A stretch of 64,000 bases of DNA, from assembly GCF_002119685.1 (NCBI RefSeq), contig NZ_CP021108.1, forward strand, positions 2,666,001-2,730,000. Direction: 5' to 3'. How positions within the stretch are numbered: position 1 is the first letter of the stretch; every line of letters begins with the position of its first letter. The position numbers and the translations under genes were made by a program. The notes below the pieces were generated by a model. It saw only the letters and a program-made list of their open reading frames with translations. It did not search any database and was not told the origin of the DNA. This DNA is from Bordetella genomosp. 8. Lineage in GTDB: Bacteria; Pseudomonadota; Gammaproteobacteria; Burkholderiales; Burkholderiaceae_B. Shown one piece after another: positions 19,446 to 29,079 of the stretch.

Positions 19446-19474
19446 CCGGCTCCGGGTCGTATTACCGGGGCCGG
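19446..19474 (+). terminator. Hairpin between the liv binding-protein gene and livH
   Basis: A 10-bp stem with one mismatch (19446-19455 with 19465-19474) closes a 9-base loop. It has no T run and sits inside an operon, where such stems commonly protect the upstream message or partly terminate. It could keep the binding protein in excess over the membrane subunits. Confidence 0.45.
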
Positions 19475-19498
19475 TGCTATTTGGAGCCTGCATAAGAC

Positions 19499-20424
19499 AT
19501 GTCTGACCTTCTCCCCCAACTAACGCAACAATTCTTCAATGGATTGTCGCTGGGTGCCATTTATGCCCTGATCGCCATCGGCTACACGATGGTCTACGGC
19601 ATTATCGGCATGATCAACTTCGCTCACGGCGAGATCTACATGATCGGCGCCTACGTCGGCCTGGTGACGCTGACGGCGATCGGCACGCAGAGCGGTGCGC
19701 CGGTCCCCTTGATCGTCGCCGCCATGCTGATCGCGGCGATGGCGGTTACCGGTGTCTACGGCTTCGCCATGGAGCGGGTGGCGTACAGGCCCTTGCGCAG
19801 CAGTCCGCGCCTGGTGGCGCTGATCTCCGCGATCGGCATGTCGATCTTCCTGCAGAACTGGGTGGCGCTGGGGCAGGGCGCGCGCGATATGGCGGTGCCC
19901 AACATCATCTTCGGCGCCATCAATTTCACGATGGGCAACAAGTTCGACGTCACCATCCCGTATTCGCGCGTCATGATCATCGTGGTGACGGTGGTGCTGA
20001 TGATCGGGTTGTCGCTGTTCATCAAGTATTCGCGCATGGGCCGTGCATCGCGCGCGTGCTCGCAGGACATGCATATGGCCAACCTGCTGGGCATCGACAC
20101 CAATCGCGTCATTTCCTTCACCTTCGTGCTGGGTGCGGTGCTGGCCGCGGTGGGTGGCGTGCTGATCGCGCTGACCATCGGCAAGCTGAACCCCTTCATC
20201 GGCTTCATCGTCGGGATCAAGGCGTTCACGGCCGCCGTGCTGGGCGGGATCGGCAGCATTCCGGGCGCCATGCTGGGTGGCGTCCTGCTGGGGCTGGTGG
20301 AAACCTTCGCCGCGGCCTACATCTCGTCGCAATACAAGGACATCATCGCTTTTCTGCTGCTCGTGCTGATCCTGCTGTTCCGCCCCACCGGTCTGTTGGG
20401 CAAACCCGAGGTGGAAAAAGTCTG

Positions 20425-20425
<1 letters not shown>
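19499..20425 (+). CDS. livH: Branched-chain amino acid ABC transporter permease LivH
   Basis: The 308-residue inner-membrane permease has about eight transmembrane helices. The family motif [19 protein letters not shown] lies near residue 40 and the cytoplasmic coupling loop has [20 protein letters not shown] around residues 180-200. The stop shares one base with the livM start (TGATG). Confidence 0.96.
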
Positions 20426-21653
<1,228 letters not shown>

Positions 21654-21657
<4 letters not shown>

Positions 21658-22421
21658 GCGACGTGCTATTGAAGGTATCCGGGCTGTGCATGCGATTCGG
21701 CGGCCTGCTGGCCGTCGATCATGTGGATTTCGAGGTCAAGAGCGACGAGGTGTTCGCCATCATCGGGCCCAACGGCGCCGGCAAGACCACCGTGTTCAAC
21801 TGCGTGGGCGGCTTCTACAAGCCGACGGAAGGCGACATCCTGATGGACGGCCAGCGCATCACGGGCCTGTCCAGCCATATGGTGGCGCGCCATGGCCTGG
21901 TGCGCACGTTCCAGAACGTGCGGTTGTTCAAGCAGCTGACGGTGCTGGAAAACCTGTTGGTGGCGCAGCATACCCAGGTGGAAACGCGCTTGCTGCCGGG
22001 GCTGCTGAAGCTGAGGTCCTACCGCCAGTCGGAAGCGGACGCGCTGGCGCGCGCGGCGCAGTGGCTGGATTTCATGGGCCTGCGCCAGTACGCCAACCGC
22101 GAAGCCGGCAACCTGGCCTACGGCCACCAGCGCCGGCTGGAGATCGCCCGCTGCATGATCACCAAGCCGCGCCTGTTGATGCTGGACGAGCCCGCGGCGG
22201 GCCTGAACCCGCAGGAAAAGCAGGACCTGCAAAGGCTGATCGATCGCCTGCGCCGCGAGTTCGGCGTGGCGGTGCTGCTGATCGAGCACGACATGAGCCT
22301 GATCATGGGAATTTCCGACCGCATACTCGTCATGGAGCACGGCAAGCCCATCATGACCGGCACGCCGCAGGCGGTGCGCAGCGATGAGCGCGTCATCAAG
22401 GCGTATCTGGGAGAAGAGTAA
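21654..22421 (+). CDS. livG: Branched-chain amino acid ABC transporter ATP-binding protein LivG
   Basis: The 255-residue ATPase has Walker [10 protein letters not shown] (residues about 38-46) and Walker [14 protein letters not shown]. The signature is degenerate, [14 protein letters not shown], as is normal in LivG. The [16 protein letters not shown] motif follows. It overlaps livM by 4 bases and livF by 1 base. Confidence 0.96.
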
Positions 22422-23122
22422 TGCTGAAGTTGGACAACGTGCACACCTACTACGGCGCGATCCAGGCGCTGAACGGCGTGTCCGTGGAAGTGAACAAGGG
22501 CGAGATCGTGACGCTGATCGGCGCCAACGGCGCCGGCAAGACGACGCTGCTGATGACGGTGTGCGGCAACCCGCGCGCGCGGTCCGGCAGCATCACCTTC
22601 GAAGGGCAGGACATCACCAACAAGGAAACCTCGCGCATCATGCGTAGCGGCATCGCGATCTCGCCCGAGGGGCGGCGCGTGTTCAAGGACCTGACGGTGG
22701 CGGAAAACCTGATGATGGGCGGGTTCTTTTCGAACCGGGCCGAGATCCAGCAGGGAATCGAATACGTCTACGACCTGTTCCCGCGGCTCAAGGAGCGTGC
22801 CGAACAGCGGGCGGGCACGATGTCCGGTGGCGAGCAGCAGATGCTGGCGATCGGCCGCGCGCTGATGACCCGGCCGCGCCTGCTGCTGCTGGACGAGCCC
22901 ACGCTGGGCCTGGCGCCGCTGATCATCGCGCAGATCTTCGACATCATCCGCACCATACGCCAGCAGGGCGTGACGGTCTTCCTGGTCGAACAGAACGCCA
23001 ACAAGGCGCTGGGCGTGGCCGATCGCGGCTACGTCCTGGAAAACGGCCGCGTCGTGCTGCAGGACACCGGCGCCAACCTGCTCGCCAACGCGGACGTGCG
23101 CAAGGCCTACCTGGGCGGGTGA
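22421..23122 (+). CDS. livF: Branched-chain amino acid ABC transporter ATP-binding protein LivF
   Basis: The 233-residue second ATPase of the Liv transporter has Walker A GANGAGKTT, the family motif ISPEGRRVFKDLTVAENL, signature [16 protein letters not shown] and Walker B LLLLDEPTLGLAP. It starts in a TAATG junction with livG and ends the operon; no clear terminator was seen in the 83 bases downstream. Confidence 0.96.
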   Translation: MLKLDNVHTYYGAIQALNGVSVEVNKGEIVTLIGANGAGKTTLLMTVCGNPRARSGSITFEGQDITNKETSRIMRSGIAISPEGRRVFKDLTVAENLMMGGFFSNRAEIQQGIEYVYDLFPRLKERAEQRAGTMSGGEQQMLAIGRALMTRPRLLLLDEPTLGLAPLIIAQIFDIIRTIRQQGVTVFLVEQNANKALGVADRGYVLENGRVVLQDTGANLLANADVRKAYLGG

Positions 23123-23178
23123 GAGGACACGACTGCTTGTTGGCTTCCGACATTCCGCTTTGCAGTCGCATGGTTATG

Positions 23179-23194
23179 GTATAAAATTTTATAC
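23179..23194. promoter_or_regulatory. Perfect 16-bp AT-rich palindrome, probable HigA operator/promoter
   Basis: GTATAAAATTTTATAC is fully self-complementary and lies 11 bases before the toxin start codon. It also contains a -10-like TATAAA/TATAAT-type core. An operator overlapping the promoter is the usual autoregulatory design of toxin-antitoxin operons, and its AT content stands out from the GC-rich surroundings. Confidence 0.65.
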
Positions 23195-23205
23195 AAAGTT
23201 GTTGT

Positions 23206-23550
23206 ATGCAGTGTGAGAAGGAAATTCGCTGGGTCGGGTCCGCCTACGATGATCTGGTGCAGTTTCCTGCGGTGCCGCGCCGGGATGCCGGTTTTCAGCT
23301 AAGCAAGATCCAGGCGGGTCAGGATCCGGACGACTGGAAGCCTTTTGAAGAGGTAGGTGCTGGGACACGGGAAATCCGAGTCCGGGACGCGAGCGGTATC
23401 TTCAGGGTGATGTATGTCGCCAAGTTCGAGGAGGCCGTGTATGTCCTGCATTGCTTCCAGAAGAAGACGCAGACGATAAGCAAGCGGGACAAGGATATAG
23501 CTACGGCGCGCTATCGTGCCGTGGCCAATGCGAGAAGAGGTAGGCCATGA
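23206..23550 (+). CDS. HigB/RelE-like toxin (phage-derived Gp49-like family)
   Basis: The 114-residue basic protein matches the Gp49-like HigB group: IRWVGSAYDDLVQFP near the N-terminus, the core TREIRVRDASGIFRVMYVAKF and the VYVLHCFQKKTQTISKRD segment with the conserved Phe-x-Lys-Lys. These toxins cleave mRNA on the ribosome. The toxin gene precedes the antitoxin, the hallmark order of higBA, and their reading frames overlap by 4 bases (ATGA). Confidence 0.88.
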   Translation: MQCEKEIRWVGSAYDDLVQFPAVPRRDAGFQLSKIQAGQDPDDWKPFEEVGAGTREIRVRDASGIFRVMYVAKFEEAVYVLHCFQKKTQTISKRDKDIATARYRAVANARRGRP

Positions 23551-23879
23551 AAATCGATACCGAAATTCGCCATGTCACCAAACCCGGCGCGAACCTATTC
23601 CTGGAACTGGGCTTTTCGGCCGAAGAGGCCGCGCGGCTGCAAGCTGCTTCACGGAAGCAGATAAACGACACCCGATTGCTCAAAGAGCAGTTGATGTCGG
23701 AGTTGGCCGAATGGATAGCGGAGCATCATCTCAAACAGGCCGAGGCCGCTGAGATTCTGATGGTGTCGCGCCCGCGCGTGTCTGATGTGGTGAACAAGAA
23801 GACATCGAAATTCACCATCGACACGCTGGTCGAGATGTTGAGCCGGGTAGGAAAACCGGTTCGGCTGGCTATTGGCTAA
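23547..23879 (+). CDS. HigA-like antitoxin, XRE/Cro helix-turn-helix
   Basis: The 110-residue protein has an N-terminal acidic/helical part and a C-terminal XRE helix-turn-helix (about residues 55-95) with the recognition-helix stretch AEAAEILMVSRPRVSDVVN. It should neutralise the upstream toxin and repress the operon through the palindrome at 23179. The ATG lies in the toxin stop (ATGA). It ends two bases before the convergent racemase gene. Confidence 0.88.
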   Translation: MKIDTEIRHVTKPGANLFLELGFSAEEAARLQAASRKQINDTRLLKEQLMSELAEWIAEHHLKQAEAAEILMVSRPRVSDVVNKKTSKFTIDTLVEMLSRVGKPVRLAIG

Positions 23880-23880
23880 G

Positions 23881-24597
23881 CTATTCGGCCTGATACCGCT
23901 GAATCACCGCCAGCGCCAGCGCATCGATCGAGTCCGTCATGGGCACGTCGAACTCCATGCGGCGGTCGTGGGGGATGGCAAGGGGGAGTTCGGTGCAGCC
24001 CAGGGCGACCGCCACGGCGCCGCGCGACTCCAGAAGGCGGACGCAGGCGGCGGCGGGTTCGTAGGCTTCGGCCAGGCGATTGGCCTTCACGGCCAGGATG
24101 GACTTGGTGCAATAGGCGACCTGTTCGTCCTCGCTGGGTACGATGCATTCGTAGCCATGGCGTTCCAGGGTGCGCTGATACAGGCCCAGGCGCAAGGTGG
24201 CTTCCGTGCCCATCAAGCCTATCCTGCCTTCGCGTATGCCGCGGCGGTGCAGGTCTTCGACGACGGATTCGATGATGTGCAGGACGGGGGCGCGCGAGGC
24301 CTGCACCATCTGCTCGTACCACAGGTGCGCCGTATTGCAGGGAATGGCGATCAGGCGCGCGCCGCTGTCGTTCAGGAAGCGAATGCCGCGCAGCAGATAG
24401 GGCAGGGGATCTTCGCCGCCGCGCGTGGCGGCCGTGCGGTCCGGCACGCGCGGATCGTTCAGCAGGACCGCGGGAATGTGATCCTGGTCGCGGTCGGCGG
24501 GCGTGAGGGCGGCCAGGCGCAAGGCGAAGGCGGCGCCGGCCATGGGGCCCATGCCGCCCAGGATGCCCAGATAACAGCCGGGATGCGCATCGTTCAC
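23881..24597 (-). CDS. Aspartate/glutamate racemase family protein
   Basis: The 238-residue PLP-independent racemase has GILGGMGPMAGAAFALRL at the N-terminus and the two catalytic cysteines in IPCNTAHLWY and ALGCTELPLAIP, with pseudo-symmetric halves. It would interconvert L and D forms of aspartate, glutamate or another acidic amino acid. The GTG start lies in a GTGA overlap with the D-aminoacylase stop upstream, so the two are co-translated and probably act in sequence. Confidence 0.9.
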   Translation of the reverse strand: MNDAHPGCYLGILGGMGPMAGAAFALRLAALTPADRDQDHIPAVLLNDPRVPDRTAATRGGEDPLPYLLRGIRFLNDSGARLIAIPCNTAHLWYEQMVQASRAPVLHIIESVVEDLHRRGIREGRIGLMGTEATLRLGLYQRTLERHGYECIVPSEDEQVAYCTKSILAVKANRLAEAYEPAAACVRLLESRGAVAVALGCTELPLAIPHDRRMEFDVPMTDSIDALALAVIQRYQAE

Positions 24598-26042
24598 TGC
24601 AGGGACTCCGGTTTCCGAGTGGGGGTCAGCACCTGGCCGGGGCGTTCGGTGCCGGCGGCGCCGTCCTTCCAGACCCGGCGGCCGTTGACCCATACGCCCT
24701 CGATGCCCTGGCTGACCTGGACCGGCTGGTCGAAGGTCGCCCGGTCGGAGACACGGTCGGGGTCGAACAGCACCAGGTCGGCATAATAGCCCGGCTGCAG
24801 CAGCCCGCGTTCGGCCACACCGTAGTTGCGGGCGGCCTGGCCGGTCATCTTGTGGATGGCTTCTTCCAGGGACAGCAACGATTGCTCGCGCACCAGCGTG
24901 CGCAGGACGTTGGTGAAGGTGCCCCATTGCCGGGGATGCGGGTGAGGATCGAAGGGCAGGCCATCGGAGCCCACAATCGCCAGCGGATGGGTCATGATGC
25001 GCTTGACGTCCTGCTCGTCGAGCAGGAAATAAATGGCCCCGGCGGGGGACAGCTTTTGCAGCGTTTCCTCTTCGGTGAGCCCCAGTTCGCGCATCACGTC
25101 CGCGAAATCGCGGCCCTTGGCTTCCGGATGCCCCTTGGACCAGGTGATCATGGTACGGCGCGAGATGCGGACGCGGTCCAGGCGCAGCATGGTGGACGTG
25201 GCGGGGTAGGGATGGCAGTCGAGGCATACCGGCTGCATGGCGCCGGCGCGTTCCATCAGTGCCAGCGTTTCCGCCGAACGGCCGTGGTTTTTCTCGCCGG
25301 CCAGTTTGTGGTGGGAGAACACGACCAGGCAGTCCAGGGCATTGCCGATCGCCAGCGCTTCTTCCATGGCCGGGACGATGTGGTCCGCTTCGTCGCGCAG
25401 GTGGGTGGCGTACAGGCCGCCGTGGGCGCGGATCGGCGCGCCGACGCCGATGATTTCGTCGGTGGGGGCGTGGGCGGCGGGCGGATAGAAGGTGCCCGTG
25501 GACATGCCGAAGGCGCCGGCGGCCATGGCTTCTTCCATCATCGCGCGCATGGCGGCGATTTCGTCGTCGGTGGCGGCGCGGTCCGTGTCCGCCATGGCGG
25601 CGACACGCAGGGTGGTGTGGCCGACCAGCGGAATGACGTTGACGGCGGCCGGCGCGGCACGCAGCGCATCGAGCCAACCGGCGAAGGTCTTGAAGCGGAA
25701 GAGCGCCGGCGGCCCCAGCAGGTCCAGCGGCTGCGGGATCTGCTCGGCCACCAGCGGCGCGAGGCTGACGCCGCAGTTGCCGGTGACCACGGTGGTGATG
25801 CCCTGGGAGACCTTGGGCGTCATGTCGGGATGCGCCAGCAGGTAGCCGTCGTCGTGGGTGTGCGAGTCGATGAAACCGGGCGCGAGCACCTGACCCCGCG
25901 CGTCGACGGCCGGTACATCGGCGGCGTCGAAGCCGCCGATGCCGGCGATCCGCTCGCCGGCAATCGCCACGTCGGCGGTGTAGCGCTGCTTACCGGTGCC
26001 ATCGATAACGGTGGCATTACGCAGAATCAAATCGGCATTCAT
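24594..26042 (-). CDS. N-acyl-D-amino-acid deacylase (D-aminoacylase)
   Basis: The 482-residue amidohydrolase-superfamily enzyme removes acyl groups from N-acyl-D-amino acids. The metal-binding GFIDSHTHDDGYLL lies at about residues 55-70 and the TVVTGNCGVSLAPL segment follows. The C-terminal QPGYYADLVLFDPDRV segment is typical of the family. A GGGGGAC ribosome site stands before the ATG at 26042. It is transcribed from the TctC side and overlaps the racemase by 4 bases. Confidence 0.92.
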   Translation of the reverse strand: MNADLILRNATVIDGTGKQRYTADVAIAGERIAGIGGFDAADVPAVDARGQVLAPGFIDSHTHDDGYLLAHPDMTPKVSQGITTVVTGNCGVSLAPLVAEQIPQPLDLLGPPALFRFKTFAGWLDALRAAPAAVNVIPLVGHTTLRVAAMADTDRAATDDEIAAMRAMMEEAMAAGAFGMSTGTFYPPAAHAPTDEIIGVGAPIRAHGGLYATHLRDEADHIVPAMEEALAIGNALDCLVVFSHHKLAGEKNHGRSAETLALMERAGAMQPVCLDCHPYPATSTMLRLDRVRISRRTMITWSKGHPEAKGRDFADVMRELGLTEEETLQKLSPAGAIYFLLDEQDVKRIMTHPLAIVGSDGLPFDPHPHPRQWGTFTNVLRTLVREQSLLSLEEAIHKMTGQAARNYGVAERGLLQPGYYADLVLFDPDRVSDRATFDQPVQVSQGIEGVWVNGRRVWKDGAAGTERPGQVLTPTRKPESLQ

Positions 26043-26083
26043 ATCATGGTCCCCCGCAGAAAACGGGTGTCGGTTCAATCGGG

Positions 26084-26160
26084 GCCGCGGCGGAGCCGGC
26101 TTTGCCGGTCCGCCGGCGGCGCCCCCTTGAGGGGGAAGCGCGTCAGCGCTTCGGGGGTGG
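26084..26160 (-). repeat. Dispersed intergenic repeat, copy A (downstream of a tctC gene)
   Basis: On the minus strand this begins about 7 bases after the tctC stop. It closely matches the element at 47411-47483, which also follows a tctC stop in the same orientation. Shared parts include CCACCCCCGAAGCGCT, the self-complementary CCCCCTCAAGGGGG and GGCGGACCGGC. It can fold into two or three hairpins, so it may act as a terminator or message-end stabiliser. Confidence 0.75.
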
Positions 26161-26167
26161 TTACCCT

Positions 26168-27154
26168 TCAGTCAAGTTTCTCGATGTGGGCGGTTTCGAT
26201 GATGTCGTGCCACTTTGCCGTTTCGCTATCGATCAGCTTCTTGAAATCTTCCGGCGAGCCGCCGGCCGGCACGGCGCCCAGGGTGGCCAGGCCTTCGCGG
26301 ACTTCCGGCGCCTTCAGGGCCTGGTTGATATCGGCGTTGATCTTGGCGACCACGTCCGGCGGCGTGCCATGCGGCGCGACCACGCCGCCCCAGGCCACGG
26401 TTTCATAGCCCTTCAGGCCGGCCTCGTCCAGCGTGGGGACCTCGGGCAGCAGGTCCAGGCGCCTCAGGCTGCTGACGCCCAGGGCGCGCACCTTGCCGCT
26501 CTTGACCAGCGGCACGGCTTCGGAAGAGTTGGCGAACAGATAGTCGATACGGCCACCCAGCAGGTCCTGGATGGCGGCGGGACCGCCGTTGTAGGGAATG
26601 AACATCACGTCGATCTTCGCCATGCTCTTGAACAACTCGCCACCCATATGCCCCGTGGTGCCCACGCCGGGCGCCCCGTAGGACAGCTTGCCGGGGTTCT
26701 TGCGGGCCAGGTCGATCAGCTCCTGCACGCTATGGGCGGGTGAATCGGCCGGCACGACCAGCACGTTGTACAGGTCCATCATGTGTACGACAGGCACCAG
26801 GTCCTTGTCCACGTCGTAGGGCAGCTTCTTGAACAACGAGCGGTTCACCGCCAGCGTGTTGATGTTGCCGTAGCCGATGGTGTAGCCGTCCGGCGCGGCG
26901 CGCTTGACCAGGTTGATGCCGATATTGCCGGCCGCCCCTGGGCGGTTTTCGATAACCAGGGTCCCGCCGGTCTGCTTGGCCACCTGCGCGGTGACCAGGC
27001 GCGACAGCACGTCCGGCGAACCGCCGGCGGCCGACGGCACGATGAACGTGACGGGATGGTCGGGCCAGTTGGCGCCGGCGGCGGCTGCGCTGCCGGCGAT
27101 GGCGATCAGGGCCGTTGCGGCGGCCCAGCGGCGGAACTGCTGGATGGTGGACAT
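26168..27154 (-). CDS. Bug/TctC family tripartite tricarboxylate transporter substrate-binding protein
   Basis: The 328-residue periplasmic binding protein has a signal peptide (residues 1-26, ending SAAAAG) followed by WPDHPVTFIVP and the Bug motifs GGSPDVLSRLVT and IENRPGAAGNIG. Bug proteins bind carboxylates, amino acids and similar small acids. No TctA/TctB subunits are adjacent, the usual state in Bordetella. With the deacylase and racemase it probably serves uptake of an N-acyl or D-amino acid. An AAGGGGA site precedes the ATG. Confidence 0.92.
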   Translation of the reverse strand: MSTIQQFRRWAAATALIAIAGSAAAAGANWPDHPVTFIVPSAAGGSPDVLSRLVTAQVAKQTGGTLVIENRPGAAGNIGINLVKRAAPDGYTIGYGNINTLAVNRSLFKKLPYDVDKDLVPVVHMMDLYNVLVVPADSPAHSVQELIDLARKNPGKLSYGAPGVGTTGHMGGELFKSMAKIDVMFIPYNGGPAAIQDLLGGRIDYLFANSSEAVPLVKSGKVRALGVSSLRRLDLLPEVPTLDEAGLKGYETVAWGGVVAPHGTPPDVVAKINADINQALKAPEVREGLATLGAVPAGGSPEDFKKLIDSETAKWHDIIETAHIEKLD

Positions 27155-27265
27155 TGTCCGTTCCCCTTGCTTGGTTTGAGTGGCTGCGGTCGTGCGACCC
27201 GGGGGCGGGACAGGGCCGCCGTCCGGGTCAAAGCGGGGAAGGTACCACCAGCCCCGCACCGCCCG

Positions 27266-27281
27266 CATATCAAAAAATATG
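27266..27281. promoter_or_regulatory. Short inverted repeat between tctC and divergent lysR
   Basis: CATAT (27266-27270) and ATATG (27277-27281) form a small AT-rich inverted repeat with a 6-base spacer in the 181-base divergent region. It contains an ATAT-N6-ATAT core compatible with a LysR-type site. It could serve both promoters. The evidence is only its symmetry and position. Confidence 0.4.
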
Positions 27282-27335
27282 GAAAACCTATAATCGCGAG
27301 TTATCCAGGACTCCTTACTTTTCGGCCCGCGGCGC

Positions 27336-28352
27336 ATGCGCTCCGGGCCGCCAGAGGCTCAACCCGTGTCGCCATCCCGTGACGACGGCGCGCCGGACCC
27401 CGGTTCGCGCGGCGACCCCGGCGGCGCCCGCCCGCCGCTGAACCTGCGCCAGATCGAGGTTTTCCGCGCCATCATGCTGTCAGGCTCCATCAGCGGCGCC
27501 GGCCGCATGCTGCACGTGTCGCAGCCGGCCATCAGCCGCGTGCTGGCCCTGATGGAAAGCCGGCTGCGCTACCCGCTGTTCGAACGGTCGCGCAGCCGCC
27601 TGACCCCCACCGCGGAGGCGCGGCGCCTGTACGCCGAGGTGGAGCAGGTGTACGGCGGCATCCAGCGCGTCAACGAGCTTGCCACCACCCTGGGCGAATC
27701 CGGCGCTGGCATGCTGCGCGTCGTCTCCAGCGCCAGCTACGGCCAGCGCATGGTGCCCATGGCCTTGCGGGCGCTGCGTGCGGCGCGGGCGCGCGTCCGG
27801 GTCGATTACCGCACCGCGACCTTCGACGAACTGGCGGGATATTTCCTGGGGGGACATGCCGACATCGCGGTCTCCATGCGTCCCCCTGATCATCCTAACC
27901 TTGCCGCCGTCGAGCTGGGCAGCTCCCGGGTGGTCTGTATCCTGCCGCCCGGCCATGCGCTGGCGGCGCAGCCGGTTGTGCGCGCGCGGGATTTCTCGTC
28001 GGTGGACTGGATAGGCTATCCCGCCGAAGCGCCGCTGGGCCGCGTGCTGGCCAGCTTTTTCGACGGCGCGCCGGCCCATGCGGCGGCGATGGAGGTCCAC
28101 TCGCCGGTTACGGCAGCTGCCTTTGTCCAGCAAGGGCTGGGGCCCGCCTTGGTCGACGCCTGGTGCGTCGGGCCGGAGTTGCGGCGTTCCGTCGCGGTGC
28201 GGCCGATCGAACCCGCCGCCAGCGTGGGGATCTGGGCGACCTATTCCGGGCTGCAACCCTTGCCGCTGATGGCGCATCGCTTCCTGGAGGTGCTGCGCGG
28301 CGTACTCGCCAGCGAGCCGCCGCCCGTGTTCGGGGATCCGGTTACGTCCTGA
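27336..28352 (+). CDS. LysR family transcriptional regulator (D-amino-acid module)
   Basis: The protein (338 residues from ATG 27336, 328 from GTG 27366) has an N-terminal winged helix with LRQIEVFRAIMLSGSISGAG and the recognition helix VSQPAISRVLALME, then a LysR effector domain (about 125-320). The N-terminal 30 residues rich in Pro/Gly/Asp are unusual, so the start may be downstream. It is divergent from the tctC-deacylase-racemase operon and most likely controls it. Confidence 0.88.
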   Translation: MRSGPPEAQPVSPSRDDGAPDPGSRGDPGGARPPLNLRQIEVFRAIMLSGSISGAGRMLHVSQPAISRVLALMESRLRYPLFERSRSRLTPTAEARRLYAEVEQVYGGIQRVNELATTLGESGAGMLRVVSSASYGQRMVPMALRALRAARARVRVDYRTATFDELAGYFLGGHADIAVSMRPPDHPNLAAVELGSSRVVCILPPGHALAAQPVVRARDFSSVDWIGYPAEAPLGRVLASFFDGAPAHAAAMEVHSPVTAAAFVQQGLGPALVDAWCVGPELRRSVAVRPIEPAASVGIWATYSGLQPLPLMAHRFLEVLRGVLASEPPPVFGDPVTS

Positions 28353-28440
28353 TGCGTCGACGGCCGCGGCGCGGGTGTACAGTGCCAGGGCATCCGCCGC
28401 CACGCGGCCCGCACGGGATGACTCGCAGGGGAGCGCCGCC

Positions 28441-29079
28441 ATGACGCACTACGAATTGATCGGTTCGCGGGGCTGCGGCTCGGCCATCGTCGAAGCCGCA
28501 TTACGCCTGTCGGGCCTGGACGCCCGCATCACCGACATCCCTTACCTCAAGCCCGGACCGGGCCGCGACCGCCTGCTGGGACTCAATCCGCTGGGTCAGG
28601 TGCCTGTGCTGATTTTGCCGGGCGGCGCCGTGATGACCGAAAGCGCCGCCATGATCCTGCATCTGAACGACGCCGCCCCGCATGCCAACCTGGTGCCGGC
28701 GGCGGGCGGCCTGGCGCGCGCGCGTTTCTTCGAAATCCTGGTGCGCCTCGGCGCCGCGGTGTATCCGACCTTCACCTACGGCGACGATCCGGCGCGCTGG
28801 ACCGGCGAGGGCGAAGCGGCGCAAAAGCTGCGCGCGGCCACCGACGACCGCCGGGAAGTGCTCTGGCGCTCCATCGAAGAACAGGTCGGCGAACCGCACG
28901 TGCTGGGCGAGCAGTTGACCGCGCTGGATCTCTATGTGGCCGTCATGACGCACTGGCGTCCTCGGCGCGCATGGTTCGACGAGCACTGCCCGCGCCTGGC
29001 CGCGGTGGCCGACCAGGCGGCGGGACATCCCCGGATTCGCGACGTCCTGCATCGGCATTTTTCCGGCGCCGGGGATTGA
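28441..29079 (+). CDS. Glutathione S-transferase family protein
   Basis: The 212-residue product has a thioredoxin-like N-terminal domain (YELIGSRGCGSAIVEAALRL, with NPLGQVPVLILPGG and TESAAMILHLND forming the glutathione site) and a helical C-terminal domain with LTALDLYVAVMTHW. Ser-x-Gly-Cys at residues 9-12 supplies candidate catalytic side chains. The last 137 bases are read in the opposite direction as the tail of the convergent MFS gene. Confidence 0.9.
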   Translation: MTHYELIGSRGCGSAIVEAALRLSGLDARITDIPYLKPGPGRDRLLGLNPLGQVPVLILPGGAVMTESAAMILHLNDAAPHANLVPAAGGLARARFFEILVRLGAAVYPTFTYGDDPARWTGEGEAAQKLRAATDDRREVLWRSIEEQVGEPHVLGEQLTALDLYVAVMTHWRPRRAWFDEHCPRLAAVADQAAGHPRIRDVLHRHFSGAGD

